The notes under the pieces were generated by a model. It did not search any database. It was not told the origin of the DNA and was given only the letters and a program-made list of their open reading frames with translations. Positions 1-6,856 of a stretch of 13,699 bases of DNA are shown here, piece by piece; position 1 is the stretch's first letter, and each line of letters begins with the position of its first letter. The DNA is from Endozoicomonadaceae bacterium (lineage in GTDB: Bacteria > Pseudomonadota > Gammaproteobacteria > Pseudomonadales > Endozoicomonadaceae): the NCBI GenBank assembly GCA_015163815.1, contig JAAOIJ010000115.1, forward strand, positions 1 to 13,699. The letters are read 5' to 3'. Made by a program: the position numbers and the translations under genes.

Positions 1-64
1 AATGCTTTGACAATAAGATATCAATTTGAGATCTTTCTTCTGCAGTTAAGTGTTGATAAACCAT
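1..64 (-). CDS. IS30-family transposase, N-terminal 21 codons (cut by window edge)
   Basis: Reading leftwards from an ATG at 64-62, the frame gives MVYQHLTAEERSQIDILLSK and runs off the window. The pattern Y-x-H-L-T-x-E-E-R-x-x-I-x-x-L-L is the usual opening of IS30-type transposases, the start of their N-terminal helix-turn-helix, which binds the element's ends. An AAGGAG ribosome binding site (complement of 71-76) sits six bases upstream, so the start is well supported. Whether the element is intact cannot be seen. A 42-bp repeat found again next to spoT lies about 70 bases upstream and may be this element's terminal repeat. Family assignment rests on a short stretch but a characteristic one. 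Confidence 0.75.
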   Translation of the reverse strand, partial: MVYQHLTAEERSQIDILLSKH

Positions 65-135
65 GTAATTCTCCTTATTTTTTTGATAAAAAGAAGTGAT
101 ACGAATGATTAGCATTTGACTGCTTTTTTTTGGTT

Positions 136-177
136 ATAGAAAATGCCTTACTGTTGCACTTCACACTTAAAAAGGCA
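136..177. repeat. 42-bp dispersed repeat, copy 1 (possible IS30-type terminus)
   Basis: This stretch matches 6857-6898 at 39 of 42 positions, in the same orientation. It contains the core CTGTTGCACTTCACA, and its ends TGCCTT and AAGGCA can pair as a short stem. It lies between the IS30-type transposase start and an IS5-like remnant. Its distance from the transposase start suits a terminal inverted repeat of that element, but the other end is outside the window, so this is inference. Confidence 0.65.
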
Positions 178-189
178 GAATACAGCTTA

Positions 190-431
190 GGGCATGTCCT
201 CATTTTGAATTCACCCAAATAATAGCACACGCAATATAAATCATCGCTTTAAAATGCCTAGCTAGCTTATTAAAATGAATCGAAATACATCTAAAATATT
301 TTAATCTAGCCAATCAATTTTAAATCAAATGTTTTGATTTTGCCTTCTCGATTGTAAAGCGCAGCAGCAAGGCCTTTTTTATAGCTCAAAAAAAGCAACT
401 TATACATGATTTTCAGATTGAGGACACGCCC
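190..431 (-). mobile_element. Internally deleted IS5-like element, 242 bp, with TA duplication
   Basis: The left end GGGCATGTCCTCA (190-202) and the right end TGAGGACACGCCC (419-431) are inverted repeats matching at 12 of 13 positions; over 20 bp they match at 17. Both ends are flanked by TA (188-189 and 432-433), as expected for a target-site duplication. Inside is only the C-terminal part of a transposase frame on the minus strand, far too little for a full element of about 1 kb. It is therefore a deletion derivative, non-autonomous at best. The right end closely resembles the lone end at 6801-6819. IS5-like is inferred from the transposase tail; IS630-type elements also duplicate TA. Confidence 0.75.
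200..358 (-). pseudogene. C-terminal remnant of an IS5-type transposase
   Basis: One minus-strand frame reads FTIEKAKSKHLI, two stop codons, then LARLKYFRCISIHFNKLARH followed by FKAMIYIACAIIWVNSK and a TGA at 202-200. The order F-T-I-E, then L-K-x-F-R-x-I-S, then K-L-A-R-H-F-K-A-M-I-Y-I-A is the C-terminal end of IS5-type DDE transposases, including the E of the last catalytic motif. In-frame stops and the lack of upstream domains show it cannot make an active enzyme. The stop overlaps the left terminal inverted repeat, the expected geometry for a compact insertion sequence. Confidence 0.75.
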
Positions 432-433
432 TA

Positions 434-725
434 GTAAAATATTCATTTTACAGTCTAAACAAGGTTTTTCCTTATCTTGATTTAAAAGCTCATAAAACTA
501 TCATGAAAAAATCATTTTAAAAAACAAAACCATGAAATCAGATATCAATAAATGAATAGAACAAATCATCAATATATTCCTTGAACATGAAATGAAATGG
601 ATTGATCAAAAATTTTGGATAAAAAAAGATAGGTCAAACAATGAAGTCGTGATATACTGAAAACGCTAGTACTACTAGATATAGATAAACATTTCAACCA
701 AACAGCCCTCAATATTTTATACTGT
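434..725. other. AT-rich spacer with a possible decayed reading frame
   Basis: No confident gene lies between the IS5-like remnant and the gluQ stop. A plus-strand frame from ATG 532 to TGA 658-660 is open except for a TGA at 553-555. After that stop it reads IEQIINIFLEHEMKWIDQKF and continues to a KKDRSNNEVVIY end, which looks protein-like but is unrecognised. A 13-nt near-palindrome, CTAGTACTACTAG, is at 666-678. No convincing terminator for gluQ is visible. Confidence 0.3.
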
Positions 726-1592
726 TTACTCTGAAAGCAGACAAGATTTATTCTTATTCCAATGCGCAACCCCCCAGTCTAATAAGACCTTAACCGAAGC
801 TTTGCGTAATGGTGCCTCAGGCTTCATATTAAGCTGTAAAAAAGCTTCATATAATACTACAGCAGGTTTATCTAATGGTAATGGATCAGCATAACTTTGT
901 TTACTCAGTTTTTGACCTTGTGCATTTTTTACAATAGGCACATGCAGATAATGCGGGATATGACCGCCTAATGCTTTAATTAATACAATTTGCCATCCCG
1001 TAGAGGATAATAAATCTGACCCTCTGACAACATGGGTTATTTTTTGTGAAAGATCATCAACAACCACTGCTAATTGATAAGCAAAAAAACCTTCAGTTCG
1101 TTTTAATAAACAAACGTCTAATGTTGAAAATTTGATAGTTTGATGATGATAAACTTCATCAAAGAAAGAAACAGTAAGAGGGCATTTTAAATAAATAGCA
1201 GACGGTTTCGATTGCGTATTGACATCAATACATTCACCTAAACAAGGTGTTAAAACTGATTTTCTTTTTTTTCTTGTACAACAACAAGTATACGTATATT
1301 GGTTATCTATTAAAAAACTCAAAGCTTTTTGATACGCATCTTCTCGCGTATTTTGAAACAGAATAGTTTCATCCCATATTAATCCGTATTTTTCTAATGC
1401 ACATAAAATAAGATCAGATGCTTTTTGTCTTTCGCGATTTCGATCAATATTTTCGATTCTAACTAACCAAACGCCTTGATTTGCTCGAGCATCCAGATAA
1501 CTGGATACTGCTGCAACTAAAGATCCAAAATGCAAAGCGCCCGTTGGTGAGGGTGCAAAGCGTCCTCTATAACGAAGCCTCTTTATTTTCAT
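726..1592 (-). CDS. gluQ: Glutamyl-Q tRNA(Asp) synthetase
   Basis: GluQ activates glutamate without tRNA and attaches it to the queuosine at the wobble position of tRNA-Asp. It is a cytoplasmic paralogue of the catalytic half of GluRS with no anticodon-binding domain, and 288 aa fits that (E. coli about 300). Visible signatures are RGRFAPSPTGALHFGSL at residues 9-25 with an HFGS version of the HIGH motif, VRIENIDR (44-51), a Cys cluster TCCCT near 102-106 with C117 and C121 as likely zinc ligands, and GQKLSKQ (226-232) as the KMSKS loop. The usual RIEDID motif reads RIENID, a change from Asp to Asn beside the kept Glu. The start overlaps the dksA stop as TAATG with no clear ribosome binding site, implying translational coupling. 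The dksA-gluQ pairing is common in gammaproteobacteria. Confidence 0.93.
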   Translation of the reverse strand: MKIKRLRYRGRFAPSPTGALHFGSLVAAVSSYLDARANQGVWLVRIENIDRNRERQKASDLILCALEKYGLIWDETILFQNTREDAYQKALSFLIDNQYTYTCCCTRKKRKSVLTPCLGECIDVNTQSKPSAIYLKCPLTVSFFDEVYHHQTIKFSTLDVCLLKRTEGFFAYQLAVVVDDLSQKITHVVRGSDLLSSTGWQIVLIKALGGHIPHYLHVPIVKNAQGQKLSKQSYADPLPLDKPAVVLYEAFLQLNMKPEAPLRKASVKVLLDWGVAHWNKNKSCLLSE

Positions 1593-2041
1593 TAAAGGGA
1601 GCCAGTATGTTGCTCTTTTAATTCTGCAATTTTTTTACAATCAATACATAGCGTCGCGGTTGGTCTTGCTTCTAAACGCCGAATACCAATTTCTATACCA
1701 CATTTATCACAAAACCCATAATCATTCTGATCAATACAAAGTAATGTCGATTCAATTTTTTTAATTAACTTACGCTCTCTATCTCTAGTACGCAGTTCTA
1801 AATTAAATTCTTCTTCTTTACTAGCTCTATCTGCAGGGTCAGGGTAACTATTAGCTTCATCCTGCATATTAGACACTGTTCTTGTTATTTCTTGAACCAA
1901 TTGCTTTTTCCATTTCTTTAAAATGGAAAAAAAATGAGTTAACTGCTTTTCACTCATATATTCTTCATCATCTGTAGCTTGATAAGGCGTAAAGAGTGTT
2001 TTCAACTCTTCACTACCAGAGGAGCGATTTTGTGCAGACAT
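1592..2041 (-). CDS. dksA: RNA polymerase-binding transcription factor DksA
   Basis: DksA enters the RNA polymerase secondary channel and, with ppGpp, represses rRNA promoters and activates amino-acid promoters. From the ATG at 2041-2039 the product is 149 aa, close to E. coli's 151. The coiled-coil tip carries PDPADRA (67-73) with both acidic tip residues. It is followed by EEEFNLELRTRDRERKLIKK, nearly identical to known DksA, and a four-Cys zinc finger (C111, C114, C132, C135). The open frame extends 21 codons further upstream, but those residues do not look like DksA. An AGGAAGG precedes the ATG at 2041, so I take this internal start. Its stop overlaps the gluQ start by one base. SpoT, its ppGpp partner, and omega are encoded elsewhere in this window. 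Confidence 0.95.
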   Translation of the reverse strand: MSAQNRSSGSEELKTLFTPYQATDDEEYMSEKQLTHFFSILKKWKKQLVQEITRTVSNMQDEANSYPDPADRASKEEEFNLELRTRDRERKLIKKIESTLLCIDQNDYGFCDKCGIEIGIRRLEARPTATLCIDCKKIAELKEQHTGSL

Positions 2042-2686
2042 ATGATCAGCCTTCCTGCAAAAAAATAATACAAAGCGACTTTTAAACATTATTTTAAAAG
2101 CCACAAACTATCTTAATAACTCAGGGAACTTTTATAATAGTACTGAAAGCATCCTGTATAATTAATTTTTATTCCCGTGATAATAATACTATATTCTATT
2201 TTTTTAAAAAACCTATTCTACCATTTTACTGTAATTACGTGATACGCATTAATTTAAATTTAGCATCAATAAATGACTTTCTTTCACGATTAACAGCATT
2301 AAATTAAGCAATCATCTCTCTTGAAATATTTTTTTAATTATTCATTATTCATAATAATACACTTTTTAAAAAATAAAAACATAATACGAATATATAATAC
2401 CTAACCTATCATACAACTAAACTATATTAGATATTATAAATTATTACTTTTTATTAAGAAAGAGCCAGCTCATAAAAATATCATGTCACATTTAATTCAT
2501 CAAATTAACAAAACGAGCACATAAAGGAAAATAACTACAATACATAACGTTTCATGATTATCATTCAGATATTTGATGATTTTAAGGTCTCTGCTGATAG
2601 ACAGGAAACTAGATCGATTCGACGGGCTATGTTAGAATAATATATCAAAAATAATAAATATTACATCGGTTTTTTAGGATACAGGT
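2042..2686. other. AT-rich divergent spacer between dksA and sfsA
   Basis: This 645-base stretch separates divergently transcribed dksA and sfsA and must hold both promoters; none could be assigned confidently. It is extremely AT-rich, with many short T/A runs, until about 2550, where composition shifts into a 28-codon open frame. I saw no tRNA-like fold, riboswitch or insertion-sequence end. Confidence 0.5.
2554..2640 (+). CDS. Possible 28-aa ORF, function unknown
   Basis: An ATG at 2554 opens a frame beginning MIIIQIFDDFKVSADRQETR and ending in RRAMLE and TAA, 46 bases before sfsA. It stands out as a less AT-rich, charged, protein-like stretch in an otherwise very AT-rich spacer. There is no clear ribosome binding site directly upstream. 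It could be a small gene, a leader peptide for sfsA, or the head of a lost gene. The F-x-D-x-R-x-x-R spacing faintly recalls the N-terminus of ISAs1-type transposases, but that is weak. Confidence 0.2.
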   Translation: MIIIQIFDDFKVSADRQETRSIRRAMLE

Positions 2687-3418
2687 ATGCATTTTAACTC
2701 ACCTTTGATTGAAGGGAGATTAATCAAGCGTTATAAGCGCTTTTTAGCAGATATCGTCATAGGGGATCAATTAACGCCTATAACCGTCCACTGCCCTAAC
2801 ACAGGTTCTATGTTAAACTGTCAATCTAAAGGCGCTAAAATTTGGTGCTCTACCAGTGACAACCCAAAACGAAAATATGCAATGACATGGGAGTTAATTG
2901 AAATTTGTTCCCCTAAAACAACCCACTCTCATTTAGCATGTGTCAATACGTTGAGAGCCAATCAAATTATTGCTGAAGCCTTAACTTTAAAAGTATTAGA
3001 CCCTTTCTTGGCATATCAAACAATAAAAAAAGAAGTGCGTTATGGGCAAGGTAGTCGAGTTGATTTTGTATTAACACAACCTCACCAACCCGATTGTTAT
3101 ATTGAAGTCAAAAGCGTCACTTTATCTGAAGAATTAGAAGTAGGATTATTCCCTGATGCTGTTACAGAAAGAGGAGTTCGTCATTTAAAAGAATTAATAT
3201 ATCAAAAAACGCTAGGTCAACGTGCTGTTCTTTTATTTTGCGCACAGCATACTGGCATTACTTGTATCAAACCTGCTGACCATATCGATTCATTATATGG
3301 TGTAATGTTAAGAAAAGCGGATGCAGCCGGTGTGGAAATATTAGCTTACAGTGTCGAGATATCTACAGCACCTGCACAATTATTACTATCAAAACCCTTA
3401 CCTGTCATATTACATTAA
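2687..3418 (+). CDS. sfsA: SfsA family DNA/RNA nuclease (sugar fermentation stimulation protein)
   Basis: SfsA proteins pair an N-terminal OB-like nucleic-acid-binding region with a PD-(D/E)XK-type nuclease fold. In E. coli the gene was found through its effect on maltose metabolism; the physiological role is unsettled. Family signatures are HCPNTGSML (35-43), a run of charged and aromatic residues through YAMTWELIEI, RVDFVL (124-129) supplying the acidic residue, and YIEVKSVTL (138-146) with the E-V-K pair. AGGA at 2676-2679 lies seven bases before the ATG. At 243 aa it is about the usual length (E. coli 234). In E. coli sfsA is followed by dksA on the same strand; here it is divergent from dksA, so the neighbourhood has been rearranged. 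It probably shares a transcript with the small gene behind it. Confidence 0.93.
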   Translation: MHFNSPLIEGRLIKRYKRFLADIVIGDQLTPITVHCPNTGSMLNCQSKGAKIWCSTSDNPKRKYAMTWELIEICSPKTTHSHLACVNTLRANQIIAEALTLKVLDPFLAYQTIKKEVRYGQGSRVDFVLTQPHQPDCYIEVKSVTLSEELEVGLFPDAVTERGVRHLKELIYQKTLGQRAVLLFCAQHTGITCIKPADHIDSLYGVMLRKADAAGVEILAYSVEISTAPAQLLLSKPLPVILH

Positions 3419-3465
3419 ATTGTAAAAAACGAGTTTACAGTTATTTTTATTGTGGAGAAAAAGAA

Positions 3466-3660
3466 TTGAATATTATTGAATTTTTACAAGAAAGCGATAA
3501 AATGGTTCAAATCATTTTAGGTGCACTTTTTTTAGTTTGGCTCATTTCTTGCTATGCTTTAGCAGGACTAACTGAAAAAAAATGGGGAGATCGTGAAACA
3601 GGTGCTGTACTTGGTTTTTTTGTCCCTATTTTATGTTTAATGATTTACTTTAGATATTAA
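3466..3660 (+). CDS. Small two-helix membrane protein, function unknown
   Basis: A TTG start at 3466 has GGAG at 3454-3457, eight bases upstream, giving a 64-aa product. A short polar N-terminus precedes two hydrophobic segments, IILGALFLVWLISCYALAGL (about 16-35) and VLGFFVPILCLMIYF (48-62). They are joined by the charged loop TEKKWGDRET. This predicts a hairpin in the inner membrane. I do not recognise the family. It begins 47 bases after sfsA on the same strand and is followed by a perfect inverted repeat, so it is probably the last gene of a two-gene unit. A good ribosome binding site and clean membrane topology argue that it is real despite the TTG start. Confidence 0.65.
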   Translation: MNIIEFLQESDKMVQIILGALFLVWLISCYALAGLTEKKWGDRETGAVLGFFVPILCLMIYFRY

Positions 3661-3701
3661 AACGCTCCAAATCATACCAATAGACTCAGCTTATCACCAC
3701 G

Positions 3702-3755
3702 ATTAAAAGTGATTTTTTAGTGATACTCATAAATCACTTTTAATACTACCTTTTT
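3702..3755 (+). terminator. Probable terminator after sfsA and the small membrane gene
   Basis: ATTAAAAGTGATTT (3702-3715) and AAATCACTTTTAAT (3731-3744) form a perfect 14-bp stem with a 15-nt loop, followed by CCTTTTT. The stem is AT-rich, so it would be a weak hairpin, but its position 42 bases after the last plus-strand stop suits transcript termination. The minus-strand side carries no gene close by. Confidence 0.45.
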
Positions 3756-3954
3756 AAGTATGCATTGCATCCATATCCAGATAAAAAGAATCATGATTTT
3801 TAAAAAAATAGCTGTATAGCTATTTGACTGATTGTTTAGATTCTCAATAAATATTTAAAAAAAATTATAAAAAAATATTGATAATCTCATTTACCAGCTA
3901 TTTTTAATTGAATATTTTTTTAAGTAGACATCAAACTATTGTTTTTATTTTAGA

Positions 3955-3985
3955 ATCACAGCGTACAATAAACATGCGCTGTGAT
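3955..3985. repeat. 9-bp inverted repeat with 13-nt loop
   Basis: ATCACAGCG (3955-3963) and CGCTGTGAT (3977-3985) are perfect inverted repeats and unusually GC-rich for their surroundings. They lie 53 bases beyond the possible TAA end of the broken minus-strand gene. No T-run follows on either strand, so this is not a standard intrinsic terminator. It could be a processed 3' hairpin or an operator. The rest of 3756-4038 is AT-rich with no visible gene. Confidence 0.4.
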
Positions 3986-4038
3986 ATGCTTTAGGTAATT
4001 ACTTTCATTAACTACATGCAACATGAATAATACATGGG

Positions 4039-5290
4039 TTAAATTGTCGATCTTTTTGATACAGGTTTTTTATCATTTTTCGATGATGCTATAGGACCAC
4101 TATCTTCATTCTACCCTCTATCCTTACCATCAATCAAACCCAGGTTTTGTCTGTCATCAACATTCTTTTTACTGTGTCTTATTATAGACAGGCAGGATAC
4201 TAAACATGCTACACCTAAAATAATACAAGAACTTGCGCCAATAATCCTAATTCCATAATTATTTTGATCTATATTGATGGTCGTATCATATTTCAACTTA
4301 GCTTTTAGGGCATGTATTAAAAGGTCCTCAATGAAACGTGCAGAACCATTCTTTGTACAATACTGATGCGTCTCTCGCAAGTCAATTTCAGATATACATA
4401 TATCGTCTTTATTTAAGAAAGATAAAATGTCAGCTTCTTTTTTTGGGCATATCAAGTCGGAATCATCTATATTTAAGTATCTTGAATTTTGAATTCCAAC
4501 ACAAAACTGATCAGGATCAGACATATTAGTCAGATGAGAGAAAAGACAGTGCATTTTAGTTGAATCAATTGAATCACAAGTAAAATCTTCACTTAGGAAA
4601 AGATACTTAGCATCATATAAGGGCTCACAAAATTGGTCATCAGGTTCTGCTTGAGATGATTCTTCTTGCGAAAAACTTCCAGGAAGAAAGTCGATTCTTT
4701 CTAATGCTGCAGTCATGCTTCTTGCAGCATTAGAACCAAGGATACCTCCAGTAAGGCTAGCTAGCTGCAAAATAAATGACGGCTTTAACAGGGCTAGGTA
4801 TACTATACCCTGTTTTTTCCTCAACTTTTTCTGTCAGCATGTCAGCTCCACCGTATCCCATATGTGAACCTAAAACACTCCCGACAAGACCTTCAAAATT
4901 AGAAAACCCTGAAGCAGCAATACCTGCACCCATACTTGTCAGTAAGGCAATAGGGGTTTGATAGTCTTTTTGAGTTTTTTTAGGTAGCACCGCACTAGCA
5001 ATACCATTGAGTGCCATTTTTACACCCATTGTAGTGGCTACTCCTGCTGCAATGTTGGTTGTTAAAGCAACTGTTAAAGGCCCAAAACAGGCAGCTAAAC
5101 CTAAACCGATCCCAGCAGATAAAGTTGCTTGTCTATTAAAATATTTCATTTGATCAAAAAACCAATACCCCCAACCTTGATTGACAATTTTTGGATTTTT
5201 AATCACAGGACCGGCAGATAGTAATTATTTGTATATTAGATTCTTTTTCTTTTTTCTATGAATACTTGATAAGTTATGAGCGTACTTCAT
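4039..5290 (-). pseudogene. Broken gene for a Cys-rich glycine-zipper membrane protein (family not recognised)
   Basis: Two overlapping minus-strand frames appear to be one damaged gene. The 5' frame opens at ATG 5290, has a TAA at 5227-5225, then stays open through a Gly/Ala-rich hydrophobic region (GLVGSVLGSHMGYGGAD and similar) to a TAG at 4759-4757. Dropping one GCTA unit of a tandem repeat there joins it to the second frame as IYFAAS-LTGGILGSNAARS, another Gly-zipper stretch. The second frame continues into a soluble region with about nine Cys, one membrane helix (ASSCIILGVACLVSCLSII) and a basic stop-transfer RHSKKN. After a TAG at 4113-4111 it stays open for 23 polar codons to TAA 4041-4039. 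The second frame alone would need a TTG start with no ribosome binding site. The repaired product would be about 415 aa. Host-interaction roles are possible but unproven. Confidence 0.6.
4756..4765. repeat. Tandem GCTA repeat at the frameshift point
   Basis: The sequence GCTAGCTAGC holds two and a half GCTA units. Removing one unit changes the frame by exactly the amount needed to join the two halves of the surrounding minus-strand gene. It is the likely site of the duplication that broke the gene, or of reversible strand slippage. Confidence 0.6.
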
Positions 5291-5462
5291 AGTCAATTTA
5301 AACTTTCAAATACGGAATTTATAATAAACGAATTCTTCATCTAATGCGAGTAATGCGAGGATTTTTTGATTAGAGGATTCTGTTCATATCTCTGTATAAA
5401 TTCTAATTAATCGACTCTGAAAAAATAATAAATATTATATCATTCAATAGAGCAATCTACTT

Positions 5463-5763
5463 GATCTTAAGCTCATTAAATGATTTGAAATCATTCCTTG
5501 GCCAGTATTTGAAGAAGCATTTGGAATGCTATAGAGGTCGTCCTAGAAAATCAATTAGACCAACGGTTTCTTTGTTAATATTGCAAAATATTCATCATTT
5601 ATCTGACGAAAAAACAGTGAAAGTTTGGAAATAGAATCCTTATTTTCAATATTTTTCTGGATACGATGAGATACATTGGTTGTTGCCACTGGACTCGAGT
5701 AATTTGGTAAAATTTAAAAAAACAGATCCAAAAGACATGAATACATATTTTATGCGAAGTTGA
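5463..5763 (+). pseudogene. N-terminal fragment of an IS5-type (DUF772) transposase
   Basis: A frame starting near 5463 gives IPWPVFEEAFG, then shifts by one base near 5523-5527 to give CYRGRPRKSIRPTVSLLILQ, NIHHLSDEKTVKVWK, a TAG at 5632-5634, NPYFQYFSGYDEIHWLLPLD and SSNLVKFKKT. This follows the order W-x-V-F-E-E-x-F-G, G-R-P, L-S-D-E, N-P-Y-x-Q-Y-F-x-G and P-x-D-S-S-x-L-x-x-F of IS5-type transposase N-terminal domains. A TGA at 5481-5483, the frameshift and the amber codon make it dead. The catalytic DDE part is missing. Flanking 5291-5462 and 5764-5910 hold nothing I can identify, and no terminal repeats of this element were found. Confidence 0.8.
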
Positions 5764-5910
5764 GCATTATTTACGATTATTGCTTGCGTGGATAGCATAA
5801 GCTTTTGTTGTATCTGAATTTTTTCATCTCAAAATATACAACTCAGTTGTTTAAATTGTTTTTTAAAAAAATTAATTTATTCAGAATAGACTGATATAGA
5901 TTTTTTATCA

Positions 5911-6660
5911 TCATATTAACAGGGATTTCGCAATAAGCTCTTCATCTAAAATATCGACAAATAAATCAAGAAAGTTTGTTTTGTAATAATACCTTAGATT
6001 CTGGATATAAATTGTTTTGAATACATCTCCATATAACGAACAGCCTAGCTGAATACATGGGATCAGAACAGCTGTTATTTTTCGAGAACATTTTTCGTTA
6101 AGGTTAAATGATAGACAAGGATCTTCAGAGGAGTGAAGAACCATTTTCCTTAACACATCAGTATATAGAAATACATCACTCTTTTTTGGGTATAGATTTG
6201 TATAGACTAAATCTATAAGTATATATAAATAGTCTCTATCCCTATCAAACAAGCAATATCCTAAAAAATGATCTTGTATCTGCTTAGCAATAAAGTTCAA
6301 AAATTCATTATTTTTAAATAATTGCATTTTTTTTGTTTTCTTAAGACAATCGTTAAATGCTGTTAATGCCTGAAGATTCGCTGTCACAATTTCCCTACCG
6401 GTCGCAATTTCCCTACTGAGTGCAACATCTTGCGTTAATGGCACGTGGGATATAAGAGTCAAAGCTGCTTCCTTAGCATGGAAATCAAGGGATTCTGAAC
6501 AAGTATACGATTCTATCTCGTAACCTGCTTTTAGCGAACAAGAACTGATAATACAGCTTATATTAAAAATATAAGCCAGCGCCATAAATAAAAAAGATAT
6601 AATAGATTTATTCAAAATTTTATCATCACCAAGTGTATTGAATTTAATTCTGTCTATCAA
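5911..6660 (-). CDS. Putative secreted lipoprotein, function unknown
   Basis: The open frame codes for up to 249 aa and ends in consecutive stop codons. Its N-terminus has a hydrophobic segment (SIISFLFMALAYIFNISCII, residues 19-38) followed by ISSC, whose Cys41 fits a loose lipobox. An outer-membrane or periplasmic lipoprotein, or a secreted protein, is therefore likely. A better start than the TTG at 6660 may be the TTG at 6615-6613, which gives MNKSIISF, a normal signal-peptide head. The mature part is mixed alpha-helical and Cys-containing, with a short internal duplication REIATGREIVT made by two CAATTTCCCTAC copies 18 bases apart (6387 and 6405). I recognise no domain. It lies between two transposon remnants, alone and without an operon partner, so horizontal acquisition is plausible. 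The frame is undamaged, unlike its neighbour. Confidence 0.55.
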   Translation of the reverse strand: MIDRIKFNTLGDDKILNKSIISFLFMALAYIFNISCIISSCSLKAGYEIESYTCSESLDFHAKEAALTLISHVPLTQDVALSREIATGREIVTANLQALTAFNDCLKKTKKMQLFKNNEFLNFIAKQIQDHFLGYCLFDRDRDYLYILIDLVYTNLYPKKSDVFLYTDVLRKMVLHSSEDPCLSFNLNEKCSRKITAVLIPCIQLGCSLYGDVFKTIYIQNLRYYYKTNFLDLFVDILDEELIAKSLLI

Positions 6661-6794
6661 AAAAAAATTATAACCCTCTTTGCATACAAAAGCCAGCTTT
6701 TAATATCATATTGAAGAACTGATCCATTGGTATGCTCATTTAAACCTTTTTCCCAAGAAGCATCAGGTACAGCAACGTAACATTTTATTTTCAA
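6657..6794 (-). pseudogene. Possible 45-codon gene tail cut by an IS end
   Basis: A minus-strand frame from TTG 6794 reads YVAVPDASWEKGLNEHTNGS, VLQYDIKSWLLYAKR and ends at TGA 6659-6657, overlapping the TTG of the next gene as TTGA. It looks protein-like, with two Trp and a balanced composition, but is unrecognised. It begins just inside an IS5-like end, so it may be the remaining tail of a truncated gene or part of the element itself. Confidence 0.25.
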
Positions 6795-6800
6795 TGCTTT

Positions 6801-6819
6801 TCAGATTAAGGACAGACCC
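6801..6819. mobile_element. Lone IS5-like terminal repeat
   Basis: The complement reads GGGTCTGTCCTTAATCTGA and matches the right end of the 242-bp element (complement from 431) at 16 of 19 positions. It is flanked by TA at 6820-6821, as in that element. No partner end was found nearby, so it is probably what remains after deletion or recombination. Confidence 0.55.
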
Positions 6820-6856
6820 TAAACCTATTCAACCATGAACAATGTTATACGAAGGA

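Noticed and set aside
2042..2104. Extended DksA start 21 codons upstream
   Set aside because: The extra residues do not resemble DksA, and the internal ATG at 2041 has a good AGGAAGG and gives the usual length.
3955..3985. Inverted repeat as an intrinsic terminator of the broken gene
   Set aside because: No U-run follows the stem on the minus strand; it is kept only as an inverted repeat.
4303..4340. AGGGCATGT near 4309 resembling the IS5-like end
   Set aside because: The match stops after nine bases, lacks the GTCCTCA part and TA flanks, and lies within the Cys-rich protein frame.
4111..4824. A separate 237-aa gene on the minus strand
   Set aside because: Its start would be a TTG inside the upstream frame with no ribosome binding site. 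Its first 22 residues are an out-of-frame reading of that frame; it joins the upstream frame if one GCTA unit is removed.
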